Below, piece by piece: positions 17,364 to 26,174 of a DNA stretch of 64,000 bases. A model generated the notes under the pieces. The model ran no database searches. It worked only from the letters and a program-made list of their open reading frames with translations, and was not told the origin of the DNA. How positions within the stretch are numbered: position 1 is the stretch's first letter; each line of letters starts with the position of its first letter. This stretch comes from Bog-793 sp963761425 (GTDB lineage Bacteria > Actinomycetota > Acidimicrobiia > Acidimicrobiales > Bog-793), in the NCBI GenBank assembly GCA_963761425.1, contig CAVXGQ010000005.1, forward strand, positions 800,956 through 864,955, in the 5' to 3' direction. Made by a program: the position numbers and the translations under genes.

Positions 17364-18767
17364 TCAGGACCCGCGCAGCCGGACCCGCAGCTTCAGGGAG
17401 GTGGGTCCGAGATCGAAGCGTTCGCGCAGCGAACGTTCCAGGTAGCGAAGGTAGCTCGGTTGCAACCGTCGGCTGGCGAAGATTGTCACCGTCGGGGGGT
17501 CCACCGCCCCCTGCACCCCGTAGAGGATCCGTGACCCGGACGGGGCGTGCGCGGACTGGATCGACCGCAGCGCATCGTTGAGGACCCCGGTCGGGATCCT
17601 CCGGTGGTAGGCGTCGATCGCGGCCCGGAGCGCCGGAACCAGTCGGTGCACTCCCCGACCGGTGAGCGCGGAGAGCCGGAGCACCGGCGCGTAGCCGAGG
17701 AACCCCAGCCGGTCGGTGACGTCGGCGGCGACCACCGGGCGTCGCTCGGCCGGGACCAGATCCCACTTGTTGAGCACCACGACGATCGGATCGCCCGCCG
17801 CGTCGATCCGTTCGGCCAGCCGCTGATCCTGGCGGGTTACTCCGTCGCTCGCGTCGATGACGAGCAGCGCGACATCGCTCCGGTCGATCGCCGACAGCGA
17901 CCGGACGAGGGAGAAGTACTCGGTGCCGTCGCCGATCCGCGACTTGCGACGCAGCCCCGCGGTGTCAGTGAAACGGATCCGGCCCTCGGCGGTCTCGACG
18001 ATGGTGTCGATGGCGTCACGGGTTGTGCCCGGCACCTCGTGGACGATGGCCCGCGGCGCGCCGACCAGGCGGTTGAAAAGAGTCGACTTGCCGACATTCG
18101 GCCGCCCGACGATGGTCACGGAGGCAACCACCTCCACCTCGTCGGCTTCCCCGCTGGGGCGGGCGGCGGCCGGGACTGCCTCACCGGATCCGCCACCGAC
18201 CACGGCCGGGGGAAACCGCGACACCGTCCAGTCGAGGAGGTCCCCGACGCCCCTTCCGTGCAGGGCGGAGACCAGCACCGGGTCCCCGAGCCCGAGACTC
18301 ACGAACTCCCAGGCCGCCGGTTCTTGAGCTGCGGAGTCGACCTTGTTGGCGACGACGAGGACCACCCGGTCCTGCTTGCGAAGCCACGCGGCGACGGCAT
18401 CGTCCTGAGAGGTGATCCCGGTCGTGGCGTCGGCGACGAACAGCACGACGTCGGCCTGTTCGATCGCGGTCCTGGCCTGGTCGCTCACCAACCGGTCGAG
18501 GGAGTCGCCCCGCTCCGCGAGCCCCCCGGTGTCAATGACGACGAAGTTCCGTCCGCTCCAGGATGCCGGGAGCTCCAGACGGTCACGGGTCACCCCGGGG
18601 CGGGGTTCGACGATGGCCGCTCGACGGCCGACGATGCGGTTGACGAGCGTCGACTTGCCGACGTTCGGGCCGCCTGCGACCACGACGACCGGCAGCCGGT
18701 CGGGGCGACCCGCCTCGCCCCCCTGGACGGCTCGATCCATCGGCGGCCCGGCGGTTCCCCGGATCAT
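17364..18767 (-). CDS. der: GTPase Der (EngA), ribosome assembly
   Basis: Essential double-GTPase for 50S subunit maturation; 467 residues. The first G domain has AGGPNVGKST (residues 31-40, a Gly where most Der have Arg), the DTGG block and NKVD. The second has VGRPNVGKSTLFN, DTAGLRRK and NKWD. The C-terminal KH-like domain ends with LKLRVRLRGS. I chose the ATG at 18767 because it overlaps the DUF512 stop as ATGA; the frame stays open further up. It is the last gene of a leftward pair with the radical SAM gene. Confidence 0.95.
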   Translation of the reverse strand: MIRGTAGPPMDRAVQGGEAGRPDRLPVVVVAGGPNVGKSTLVNRIVGRRAAIVEPRPGVTRDRLELPASWSGRNFVVIDTGGLAERGDSLDRLVSDQARTAIEQADVVLFVADATTGITSQDDAVAAWLRKQDRVVLVVANKVDSAAQEPAAWEFVSLGLGDPVLVSALHGRGVGDLLDWTVSRFPPAVVGGGSGEAVPAAARPSGEADEVEVVASVTIVGRPNVGKSTLFNRLVGAPRAIVHEVPGTTRDAIDTIVETAEGRIRFTDTAGLRRKSRIGDGTEYFSLVRSLSAIDRSDVALLVIDASDGVTRQDQRLAERIDAAGDPIVVVLNKWDLVPAERRPVVAADVTDRLGFLGYAPVLRLSALTGRGVHRLVPALRAAIDAYHRRIPTGVLNDALRSIQSAHAPSGSRILYGVQGAVDPPTVTIFASRRLQPSYLRYLERSLRERFDLGPTSLKLRVRLRGS

Positions 18768-20179
18768 CGCCCGGTCCCAGGCCAATCCATGGCTTGTGCC
18801 GGGACGCGGTTCCCGGAGAGCGCCCGTCGCAACGAGGCCCCATCCTCGGCCACGAACTCGACAGGGCGCGGGAGATCCTCGGGGCCGCCACCGTCCAGGA
18901 ACTGGCCGTTCGACACACACACCTCGGGAACGAGAACCCGCCGGTCGGCCGGCAGGTCACCGAGCGCCCGGGCCAGATCGGCGCCGGTGAGCAGCCCGGC
19001 CACCGCGATGTTGCCCCCGAAGAAGGTATTCGCAACCGCAATCGTCTCCACGCCCTCGTATCCCGCCTGGTCCAGGAGCGGACGCAGCACCCAGGCGCCG
19101 TAGACACCGGTGAGGATCGTCACCGGCTGTCCAGGTCGCCCGGAGCGGGCCCGGCCCGAGGCGCCCGGCGGGCACCCGACCGCACGGGGCGCCCGGTAGC
19201 CGAGAGCCGGGGCGCCGTCAAGGGAGGAGAACCAACCCGCCACCCGCCGGTGGCGACGAGCCCCGGCCGCGAAGGCCTCGGCGAAGGCGCGCGCCATCCC
19301 GATCCCGTTCTCGTGCTGGGGGAAACCCTCGTAGCAGGCCGCCTCGGGGAAGGAACGCCCGTCGAGCAGGTAGAACTCGTCCGCCGCGAAGACCATCCGA
19401 CGGTCGAGGGCAGCATCGAATCGCCCTTGCCACGTCTCGATGGCATCCAGGACGGCGGCCACCTCGATCGCGGTGTGGGCCCGGACCGATTCCTCGCGAG
19501 AAAAACGGCTCACGCCGACCGGCACGACGCCGACCGAGGCCAGCCCGGGGAAGCGCTCCAGGATCCCCGCCATGGTGTCGTCCAAGACGGCGCCATCGTT
19601 CACCCCCGGGCACACCACCACCTGGCCGTGCACCTCGATCCCGTGCTCGAGCAAGCGAGCCAGCCAGTGCAGGCTGGTCGCGCCACGACGGTTGCGCAGC
19701 AGTTTGGCCCGCACCGCGGGATCGGTGGCGTGGATCGAGACGTAGAGCGGCGAGAGCCGCTCGGCGACGACCCTTTCGAGGTCGAGTTCGGTGAAGCGGG
19801 TCAGGGTCGTGAAGTTCCCGTAGAGGAACGAGAGGCGGTAGTCGTCGTCTTTCACGTACAGGGTGCGCCGCAGGCCCTCGGGGAGCTGGCGGACAAAGCA
19901 GAACGCGCAGCGGTTGTCACACGTCGTCACCCGGTCGAAGATCGCCGCCGAGACCGAGATGCCGAGCGGCTCACCGGCCCATTTGGACACCGCCACCTCG
20001 AAGGTGGTGCCGTCCCGGCCCACCTCGAGCGTCACCTCGCTGTCGTCGGCGGCCAGGCGGTACTCGATGACGTCACGCAGTGGAGACCCGTTCATCGCCC
20101 GGATCTCGTCGCCCACCCGGATTCCGGCTGCCTCCGCCGGCGAGGCGGGCGCGACGCCCTCAACCTGCGGAAACGCCAT
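18764..20179 (-). CDS. Radical SAM protein with PDZ and DUF512 domains
   Basis: A 471-residue protein: an N-terminal PDZ-like domain (about 1-65, PASPAEAAGIRVGDEI), a radical SAM core with the 4Fe-4S ligand motif CDNRCAFC (Cys87, Cys91, Cys94), and a C-terminal DUF512 region ending with TFFGGNIAVAGLLTG. The family is widespread in Actinobacteria and Firmicutes, usually next to der, and its reaction is unknown. Here it overlaps der by four bases (ATGA) and diverges from ispH 39 bases away. The linkage to der suggests a ribosome- or RNA-related role. Confidence 0.9.
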   Translation of the reverse strand: MAFPQVEGVAPASPAEAAGIRVGDEIRAMNGSPLRDVIEYRLAADDSEVTLEVGRDGTTFEVAVSKWAGEPLGISVSAAIFDRVTTCDNRCAFCFVRQLPEGLRRTLYVKDDDYRLSFLYGNFTTLTRFTELDLERVVAERLSPLYVSIHATDPAVRAKLLRNRRGATSLHWLARLLEHGIEVHGQVVVCPGVNDGAVLDDTMAGILERFPGLASVGVVPVGVSRFSREESVRAHTAIEVAAVLDAIETWQGRFDAALDRRMVFAADEFYLLDGRSFPEAACYEGFPQHENGIGMARAFAEAFAAGARRHRRVAGWFSSLDGAPALGYRAPRAVGCPPGASGRARSGRPGQPVTILTGVYGAWVLRPLLDQAGYEGVETIAVANTFFGGNIAVAGLLTGADLARALGDLPADRRVLVPEVCVSNGQFLDGGGPEDLPRPVEFVAEDGASLRRALSGNRVPAQAMDWPGTGR

Positions 20180-20218
20180 TGGCTTAGCGTACCTGGCCGG
20201 CTCGCTAGCCTGAACCGC

Positions 20219-21265
20219 GTGGATGTCGACCGCGTGCTGCTAGCTCAGCCGCGCGGTTTTTGCGCCGGGGTCGAGATGGCCATCAAGGCGCTCGCCTGGA
20301 TGGTACGGGTCTTCGAGCCACCGGTGTACTGCTACCACGAGATCGTCCACAATCGCCTCGTCGTGGAGGAGTTCTCTCGCCAGGGCGTCGTCTTCGTCGA
20401 CGACGTCGACGAGGTCCCCCCGGGAGCCCCGCTCATGCTCTCGGCCCACGGCTCGCCACCCGAGGTGGAACGGTCTGCCGCCGCCCACCACCGTCCCGTG
20501 GTGAACGCCGTCTGCCCCCTCGTCACCAAGGTGCACCACGAGCTGAAGGTTCGGGCCGCCAAGGGCTACACCGTCGTCTACGTCGGCCACGCCGGCCACG
20601 AGGAGGCGATCGGGACGATGGCGGTCGCGCCGCGCGCCGTCCGACTCGTGGAGCGAGAGGCTGATGTGGACGCCCTGGGCCCGATCGGCCCCCCGGTGGC
20701 ATTGCTCGCCCAGACCACCTTGCCGCACGACGAGTGGTGGGGCATCGCGACCAGGGCCAAGGAGCGCTTCCCCGATCTTTGGATGCCCGGGCGCTCCGAC
20801 CTTTGCTACGCCACGACCAACCGCCAGGCGGCGCTGCGGGCGGTGGCCGGACGCTGCGACTCGGTCGTCGTCATCGGCTCGGCCAACTCTTCCAACACCA
20901 TCTCGTTGACCCGCGTCGCGGCGTCGGCGGGCGCCGGCCGGGTGCTCCGCGTGAATTCGGCCGACGAGCTCCCCGATGACCTCGCCGGCGTCGTCGGGGT
21001 CACCGCCGGTGCGTCGGCGCCGGAATGGCTGGTCGACGACGTCGTCCGCCGCCTGGCCCCGCGCCGAGGGATCGAGGTCGTCCCCGCCGTCGAGGAGGAG
21101 GAGTACTTCCCTCCTCCACCGGAGCTGCGTGACCTGCTCCGGACGGTGTGGTTCGCCGCCTCGGTGGCGCTCGGCCGGGCGCCGTCGGGTCAGCCGCCCG
21201 CGGCCGAAGACCGCGAGGTGCCGGCCGCGGCCATGCTCACCGGGCGTGCCGCGATCACCGGCTGA
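20219..21265 (+). CDS. ispH: 4-hydroxy-3-methylbut-2-enyl diphosphate reductase IspH
   Basis: Last enzyme of the MEP isoprenoid pathway, an Fe-S protein making IPP and DMAPP. It has 348 residues. The three cluster cysteines are visible in PRGFCAGV (Cys15), VNAVCPLVTKVH and LCYATTNRQ, with VGHAGHEEAIGT, GSANSSNT and TAGASAPEW as further signatures. The GTG at 20219 is chosen because DRVLLAQPRGFCAGV is the family N-terminus; the same frame is open for 1.4 kb upstream but only as the shadow of the divergent radical SAM gene. Confidence 0.95.
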   Translation: MDVDRVLLAQPRGFCAGVEMAIKALAWMVRVFEPPVYCYHEIVHNRLVVEEFSRQGVVFVDDVDEVPPGAPLMLSAHGSPPEVERSAAAHHRPVVNAVCPLVTKVHHELKVRAAKGYTVVYVGHAGHEEAIGTMAVAPRAVRLVEREADVDALGPIGPPVALLAQTTLPHDEWWGIATRAKERFPDLWMPGRSDLCYATTNRQAALRAVAGRCDSVVVIGSANSSNTISLTRVAASAGAGRVLRVNSADELPDDLAGVVGVTAGASAPEWLVDDVVRRLAPRRGIEVVPAVEEEEYFPPPPELRDLLRTVWFAASVALGRAPSGQPPAAEDREVPAAAMLTGRAAITG

Positions 21266-21326
21266 GAGGTACGGTGACTCCCCTGAACCCCCCAGCCACC
21301 CCGACCGGTCCCCGGGAACGACCCCG

Positions 21327-22133
21327 GTGAACGCCCGCGAGATCCGTCGCCGCCAAGCCGTCGACGAGCTCGTCGACTCGGTGGCGCTACAGGAGTTCCG
21401 CGCCGCCCACGGTGAACCCACCTTCGCCCCGATCGTCGTCGTCGCCGCGGCCTATCACGAGCGGGACAACATCGATCGGGTCATCGATGCGCTGCCGGAC
21501 GAGCTCTGCGGCCAACCCCTCTCGTTCCTCGTCGTCATCGACGGCGAGGAGGACGGCACCGCCGAGATCGTCCGCAAGTCCGGCCATTTCGCGGTCATCG
21601 CCCCGGTAAACCGGGGACAGGGCGCGGCATTGCGCCTCGGCTACCGGGTGGCCAGCGAGCACGGGGCACGCTTCATCGTCACCGCCGACGCCGACGGCCA
21701 GACCGACCCCGCCGACCTCGCCACCGTGCTGCAACCGGTCCTCGACGACGAGGCCGATCTCGTTACCGGATCCCGCCGGCTCGGGCGCACCGAGTCGGCC
21801 GACCTGGTGCGCAACTTCGGGATCGTGTTCTTCTCCGTGGTCATCAGCGCACTGACCGGAACCAAGGTGACCGACGTCGCCAACCCGATCCGGGCGATGC
21901 GGGCGGACCTGCCGGGCCGGCTCACCCTCCTCCAGCCGCAGTACCAGTCGTCCGAACTCCTGATCGGGACGTTGATGGGTGGCGCGCGCTACACCGAACG
22001 CCCGGTCACCATGCTTGCCCGCGCCTCGGGACACTCGAAAAAGGGCGGCAACCTCGTCTACGGCTACCGGTTCACCGGCGTGGTGCTCCGCACCTGGTGG
22101 CGAGAACGCAGGCGTCGGCGCCGAGCCGGCTAA
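21327..22133 (+). CDS. Glycosyltransferase family 2 (DPM1/GtrB-like)
   Basis: A 268-residue GT-A enzyme that transfers a sugar from an NDP-sugar, probably to a polyprenyl phosphate. Visible are the N-terminal strand VVVAAAYHERDNI, VVIDGEEDGTAE, GQGAALRLGY, the DADGQTDP metal-binding (DxD) block and TGTKVTDVANPIRAMR. There are no transmembrane helices, so it resembles soluble DPM1-type enzymes; the Lys/Arg-rich C-terminus may contact the membrane. GTG 21327 lies 61 bases after ispH, probably on the same transcript. It converges with the epimerase gene (4-base overlap). Confidence 0.85.
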   Translation: MNAREIRRRQAVDELVDSVALQEFRAAHGEPTFAPIVVVAAAYHERDNIDRVIDALPDELCGQPLSFLVVIDGEEDGTAEIVRKSGHFAVIAPVNRGQGAALRLGYRVASEHGARFIVTADADGQTDPADLATVLQPVLDDEADLVTGSRRLGRTESADLVRNFGIVFFSVVISALTGTKVTDVANPIRAMRADLPGRLTLLQPQYQSSELLIGTLMGGARYTERPVTMLARASGHSKKGGNLVYGYRFTGVVLRTWWRERRRRRRAG

Positions 22134-23029
22134 CCCGCCCCGTTGAGGCGAAAGTCCTCCCAGGTCGCGGCCAACCCGGCCGGTAGGTCGTAGGCGGGCC
22201 GGAAACCGTGGGCCCGGGCCCGGGTGGTGTCGACGACCACCGCCGGCATCTCGCCGGGCTTGGCGGCGACGTGCTCGGCGCCGATCGCCACCCCGGTCAC
22301 CTCGCAGGCGGTCCGCCAGAGCTCGTTCATCGACACCGACCGGCCGGCTCCGATCGTCAGGGTCTCGGGGTGTTCCAAGGCCAGGCCGAGCTCCACGGCG
22401 GCCACGGTGTCGGTGACGTAGACGTAGTCGCGCCTCTGTTCGCCGGAGCCGTAGACCTGGATCGTCCCGCCCCCGAGGGCGCAGCGCATCAGGCGTGCCA
22501 CCACGCTGTCCTTGGACTGCATGCCGGCGCCGTAGACGTTGGTGAACCGCAGCGTGACGGTCCTCAACCCATAGCTGGCGGCGTAGGCGGCGAGGAGCAT
22601 CTCTGCCGCCGCCTTGGTCGCCCCGTAGGGCGTGAGCGGGTGGGGCAGGACCTTCTCGTCGATGGTGCCGGCACCGACGTTGCCGGCCACCGCGTTGGTC
22701 GAGGCGAAGACAAAGCGTTCGACCCCGAGGGCGCGGCAGCGCTCCAAGACCAGCTCGGTGGCATCGACGTTCGTTCGGAACACCCCGTGCGGGTCCTTAG
22801 TCGAAGCCAGCACCGAGGTGATCGCCGCGAGGTGCACGACGGCCTCGGTGTCGGGGGCGACGGCCCGCTCCACCACCTCGGGTTCCCGGAGATCGCCGAG
22901 GACGCAGGTGACGTCCGGCGACGGAAAGGGCCGGAGGTCCGCCACCACGACCTGGTCGCCCCGGGACCGCAACCGGGCGACGACGTGTCGGCCGATGAAC
23001 CCCGAACCTCCGGTCACGACGACGTGCAC
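22130..23029 (-). CDS. NAD-dependent epimerase/dehydratase (extended SDR, GalE-like)
   Basis: A 299-residue nucleotide-sugar-modifying enzyme. GGSGFIG near residue 7 is the NAD motif, VHLAAITSV the second cofactor block, and YGATKAAAE the catalytic Y-x-x-x-K with a preceding Ser/Thr region (FASTNAVAG). NVYGAGMQSKDSVV and GSGEQRRDYVYV are typical of UDP-glucose 4-epimerase or dTDP-sugar enzymes. The precise substrate is undetermined. Its facing neighbour is a glycosyltransferase, so envelope glycan synthesis is the likely context. Confidence 0.88.
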   Translation of the reverse strand: MHVVVTGGSGFIGRHVVARLRSRGDQVVVADLRPFPSPDVTCVLGDLREPEVVERAVAPDTEAVVHLAAITSVLASTKDPHGVFRTNVDATELVLERCRALGVERFVFASTNAVAGNVGAGTIDEKVLPHPLTPYGATKAAAEMLLAAYAASYGLRTVTLRFTNVYGAGMQSKDSVVARLMRCALGGGTIQVYGSGEQRRDYVYVTDTVAAVELGLALEHPETLTIGAGRSVSMNELWRTACEVTGVAIGAEHVAAKPGEMPAVVVDTTRARAHGFRPAYDLPAGLAATWEDFRLNGAG

Positions 23030-23078
23030 GGCGTCTCCTCTCGGTCGAAGACCAGCAACCCCGGATCGGGCCGAGACC

Positions 23079-24431
23079 CTATCGCCGACGGACGATCGAC
23101 GCGGCTTCGTCGCTCAGGGCCTGGATGGAGCGACGCAGCTCCTCGGTGAGCGCGTGCACCGCCGGGCGCGGCACCCTCCTCGAGCCGTCGGTCGCGCGGT
23201 GCTCGACCCCGGTCATGATCGGGGCGCCGACCACGCAGGCGACGCGACTCGGCCGGGGCAGGATCTTGCCCCGGGGCAGCGTCCGGTCGGTTCCGGCCAG
23301 GCCGACCGGGACGAGCGGGACGCCGGCGCGCAAGGCCAGGTAGGCCGCCCCCTCCCGGGTCGGACCGATGGTGGGTCCGGTGTTGCGGGTTCCCTCGGGG
23401 AAGATGACGAGCGGCTCACCGGCGGCAAGAACCTGAAGGGCGCGATTGAACGCCTCCCGGTCGGTCGCCGCCCGGTTGACCGGGAAGGCCCCCAGCGTCT
23501 CGACCAGCCAGTTGAGCGGGCGGTTCACGAAGATCTCCGCCTTGGCGATGAACCGGAGGCGGCGCCGGGTGATACGGGCGACGATCAATGGGTCGATGTC
23601 GGAGCGGTGCAACGACGCCAGGACGAACGGACCGGAGGGTGGCAGGTGCTCGGCACCCACCACCGGCCCGAACATGACCAGCCGGCCGGCCCCCACGGCG
23701 ATCGCACGGCACACCGCGTAGAACCAGCTCACCCGCCGGGAGATCGGACGGACCGGGCGTGTCCCGGCTCCCGGTTCCGGTTTCCGGTCCAAGGCGGCGA
23801 GCGCGGTGATCTCCTCCACGATCGACTCGATCGAGCGCCCGGTGGAATCGATGACGACGGCGTCGGCGGCGGGCACCAGCGGCGAAACCGCTCGAGTCGA
23901 GTCCCGCCGGTCACGCACCCGGATGGCCGCCGCCACCGCCGCCAAGTCGGTCGGGCCGGCCTCCGTCTCCTGGTCGAGAGCCCGCCGGCGGGCCCTTTCC
24001 TCGGGAGCCGCGGTGAGAAAGACCTTGACTGGCGCGTCCGGAAGGACCACCGTGCCGATGTCGCGCCCCTCCACGACACCGGAATGGCGCTCGGCCACCC
24101 AGGCCCGCTGGCGGGCAACGAGAGCCGCCCGCACGGGCGCCTGGGCGGCGACCGCCGACACCGCGGCGTCGACCGCCGGGGCGCGGATGGCGACGGTGAC
24201 ATCCTCGCCGTCGACCCGAACACACGCCCCGACCTCGAGGTCGAGATCGCGGGCCAGGGCGCCGAGTTTCTCGCCGTCCGAGGTGGCGATCCCGCGCCGC
24301 AACGCGCTCAGCGTCACCGCCCGGTACATCGCCCCGGTGTCGAGGCGTTCGATCCCGAGACGTTCGGCCAGCGCCGCGGCCACCGAAGACTTGCCGGCAC
24401 CGCCCGGCCCGTCGATCGCGATCAGGAGCAC
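23079..24431 (-). CDS. cmk: Cytidylate kinase fused to a PlsC-type acyltransferase
   Basis: A 450-residue fusion. Residues 1-225 are CMP kinase: the P-loop DGPGGAGKSS, LDTGAMYRAVTL, GRDIGTVVLPDA (substrate site) and RDRRDSTRAVSPL. Residues about 250-440 are a 1-acylglycerol-3-phosphate acyltransferase: LASLHRSDIDPL (HX4D), IAKAEIF, FPEGTR and VPVGLAGTD. The domains are in one frame without a stop, joined by a short linker near 225-250. It combines pyrimidine nucleotide supply and phospholipid acylation. The GTG at 24431 overlaps aroA by 10 bases. The cmk-der gene order is actinobacterial, but epimerase, transferase and ispH genes intervene here. Confidence 0.93.
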   Translation of the reverse strand: MLLIAIDGPGGAGKSSVAAALAERLGIERLDTGAMYRAVTLSALRRGIATSDGEKLGALARDLDLEVGACVRVDGEDVTVAIRAPAVDAAVSAVAAQAPVRAALVARQRAWVAERHSGVVEGRDIGTVVLPDAPVKVFLTAAPEERARRRALDQETEAGPTDLAAVAAAIRVRDRRDSTRAVSPLVPAADAVVIDSTGRSIESIVEEITALAALDRKPEPGAGTRPVRPISRRVSWFYAVCRAIAVGAGRLVMFGPVVGAEHLPPSGPFVLASLHRSDIDPLIVARITRRRLRFIAKAEIFVNRPLNWLVETLGAFPVNRAATDREAFNRALQVLAAGEPLVIFPEGTRNTGPTIGPTREGAAYLALRAGVPLVPVGLAGTDRTLPRGKILPRPSRVACVVGAPIMTGVEHRATDGSRRVPRPAVHALTEELRRSIQALSDEAASIVRRR

Positions 24432-25708
24432 GAAAGGCTCCTCAGGTCCTCGACGAATCCTGGCCAGGTCACCGCCGAGGCCGCGAAGTCCTCGATCTGC
24501 ACCGCACCGGACGGGCCCAGCCCCGCCACGGCGAGCGCCATCGCCACCCGGTGGTCGCCGTGGGAGCTCACCGTGCCGCGGGGAGCGAAGCCACCACCTT
24601 TGATCACCAGGCCGTCCGGGAGCTCTTGCACTTCGGCCCCCAGTGCGGCGAGCTCGGCGGTCATGGTGGCGATGCGATCGCTCTCTTTCACCCGCAGTTC
24701 CAGCGCGTCGGTGATCGTCGTCACCCCGTCGGCGAAGGCCGCGGCGACGGCCAGCACCGGCAGCTCGTCGATCAGCGAGGGGATCTCGGCACCGCTGATG
24801 GTGGTGCCGTCGAGGGGCGCATGGCCGACGATCAGGTCCCCGGTGGTGGCGTCGCGGGGGACGATCTCGATCGACGCCCCCATCCGGCGCAGCACGTCGA
24901 CGAATCCGAGGCGCCCCGGACCGCAATAGACGTGCTCGATCCGCACTTCGCTGCCGGCCACCACGCTCGCCGCCACCGCGATGAAGGCCGCCTGCGAGGG
25001 GTCGCCGGGGATGTCGACCTCGAAGGGCACCAGGGCGCTGCGCCGCAGGTGCACCGCGTAGCCAGCGTCTCCCTCGTCGACCTCCATCGCCGCCCCACCG
25101 CGGGCGAACAGCTCCTCGGTGTGGCGCCGGGTGGGAACCGGCTCTCGGACCACGGTCTCCCCGTCGGCGTCGAGACCAGCGAAGAGGATCGCCCCTTTCA
25201 CCTGGGAAGACGACACCGGCGAGGTGTAGTCGATGCCGGTGAGCGCGCCGCCCCGCACCTCGAGGGGGGCGCGCTGTCCCCCGGCGGCGCCGGCGATGGT
25301 GGCGCCCATCGACCGCAGGGGCTCGACGACCCGGTCCATCGGGCGCCGTCTCACCGAGGAGTCGCCGTCGAGGACGCACCGGAAGGGCAGGGTGGCGCAA
25401 ACCCCGGCGAGGAGTCGGACCGCGGTGGCGGAATTGCCGAGGTCGATGGGGCGGTCGGGGGGCCGCAGACGCTCCCGGCCCCCGATGACGCTGTCCCCGT
25501 CGAAGTAGGCCCCGAGCGCGCCGAGAGCGGCCCGGGTGCGGGCAACGTCGTCGCCCCGGGGCAGCCCGCGGACTCGCGAGGTGCCGGAGGCGAGCGCGGC
25601 GCAGAGGAGGGCCCGGTGGGCGATCGACTTGTCTCCGGGAACCCGGATCACCCCCCGGAGTGGGCCGGATTCCGAGAACGTCGCCGTCTCCGGCGTCGCT
25701 CCGCTCAA
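24422..25708 (-). CDS. aroA: 3-phosphoshikimate 1-carboxyvinyltransferase (EPSP synthase)
   Basis: Sixth shikimate-pathway enzyme; 428 residues with the two-domain inside-out barrel. Visible are PGDKSIAHRAL (residues 24-34, the active Lys), LGNSATAVR (90-98), SSSQVKGAILFAGL, ELRVKESDRI and HGDHRVAMAL. In LGNSATAVR the residue equivalent to E. coli Gly96 is Ala94 and the following Pro is Leu, a pattern seen in class II, glyphosate-insensitive enzymes. The start is TTG 25708; no in-frame ATG/GTG lies nearby. It is downstream of the chorismate mutase gene and overlaps cmk. Confidence 0.94.
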   Translation of the reverse strand: MSGATPETATFSESGPLRGVIRVPGDKSIAHRALLCAALASGTSRVRGLPRGDDVARTRAALGALGAYFDGDSVIGGRERLRPPDRPIDLGNSATAVRLLAGVCATLPFRCVLDGDSSVRRRPMDRVVEPLRSMGATIAGAAGGQRAPLEVRGGALTGIDYTSPVSSSQVKGAILFAGLDADGETVVREPVPTRRHTEELFARGGAAMEVDEGDAGYAVHLRRSALVPFEVDIPGDPSQAAFIAVAASVVAGSEVRIEHVYCGPGRLGFVDVLRRMGASIEIVPRDATTGDLIVGHAPLDGTTISGAEIPSLIDELPVLAVAAAFADGVTTITDALELRVKESDRIATMTAELAALGAEVQELPDGLVIKGGGFAPRGTVSSHGDHRVAMALAVAGLGPSGAVQIEDFAASAVTWPGFVEDLRSLSCS

Positions 25709-25790
25709 CGCGCCACCACCGGGAGGGCGGACGGAACCGGACCCGTGCCCCGGTCGCGGCCGACAACGGTGGCCCGGGCCATCGCGGCCC

Positions 25791-26162
25791 TCAGTTGGTG
25801 AGATCGGGGCGGAGCGACTCCGCGCCCTCGAGGTAGACGTGCTGGATCTGCGCCCGGTCCCGCTCGGTGTAGCAATGGACGAGCACCCGGATGCAACGGG
25901 GCACCGTGCCCTCCACGGCCATCTCCCGGCAGCCGAGCAGCGGCACGTCGCCGAGCCCCGGGATGGCCCGGGCCGCGGCGGCTGGGAAGCTCGAGGTCAC
26001 GTCCTCGGTAGCGGTGAAGATCATGCTCACCACGTCGGCCGGCGCGAGACCGTTGCGCCCGAGAATCGCGGCCACGAGGGCGCCAACCCGCTCGCGCACC
26101 TGGATCTCGGTGTCTTCGTCGAGCGTCGTCGCGCCCCGGACCGCCCGCAGTACGACCCCCAT
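25791..26162 (-). CDS. aroH: Chorismate mutase, AroH class
   Basis: Monofunctional chorismate mutase (chorismate to prephenate) of 123 residues with the trimeric AroH barrel pattern: VRGATTLDEDTEIQVRERV at the N-terminus, IFTATEDVTSSFPAAAAR and CIRVLVHCYTE. The active-site Arg7-like residue is in LRAVRG, and Arg90 is in the PRCIRVLVH block. It supplies prephenate to the TyrA-PheA fusion encoded at 47.5-49.8 kb. Between rluB (12 bases) and aroA (82 bases), same strand. Confidence 0.9.
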   Translation of the reverse strand: MGVVLRAVRGATTLDEDTEIQVRERVGALVAAILGRNGLAPADVVSMIFTATEDVTSSFPAAAARAIPGLGDVPLLGCREMAVEGTVPRCIRVLVHCYTERDRAQIQHVYLEGAESLRPDLTN

Positions 26163-26174
26163 GGCCCTCGCAGC

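Noticed and set aside
17547..19103. 518-residue plus-strand open frame
   Set aside because: Antisense to der and the DUF512 gene; composition rich in Arg/Gly/Asp with no domain.
18794..20218. Long plus-strand open frame upstream of ispH
   Set aside because: It is the antisense shadow of the radical SAM gene; IspH similarity begins only at 20219.
22632..24929. 765-residue plus-strand open frame
   Set aside because: Antisense to the epimerase, cmk-plsC and aroA genes, all of which have full catalytic motifs.
24432..25766. N-terminal extension of the cytidylate kinase frame
   Set aside because: Reads through aroA in the wrong frame; the kinase P-loop starts right after GTG 24431.
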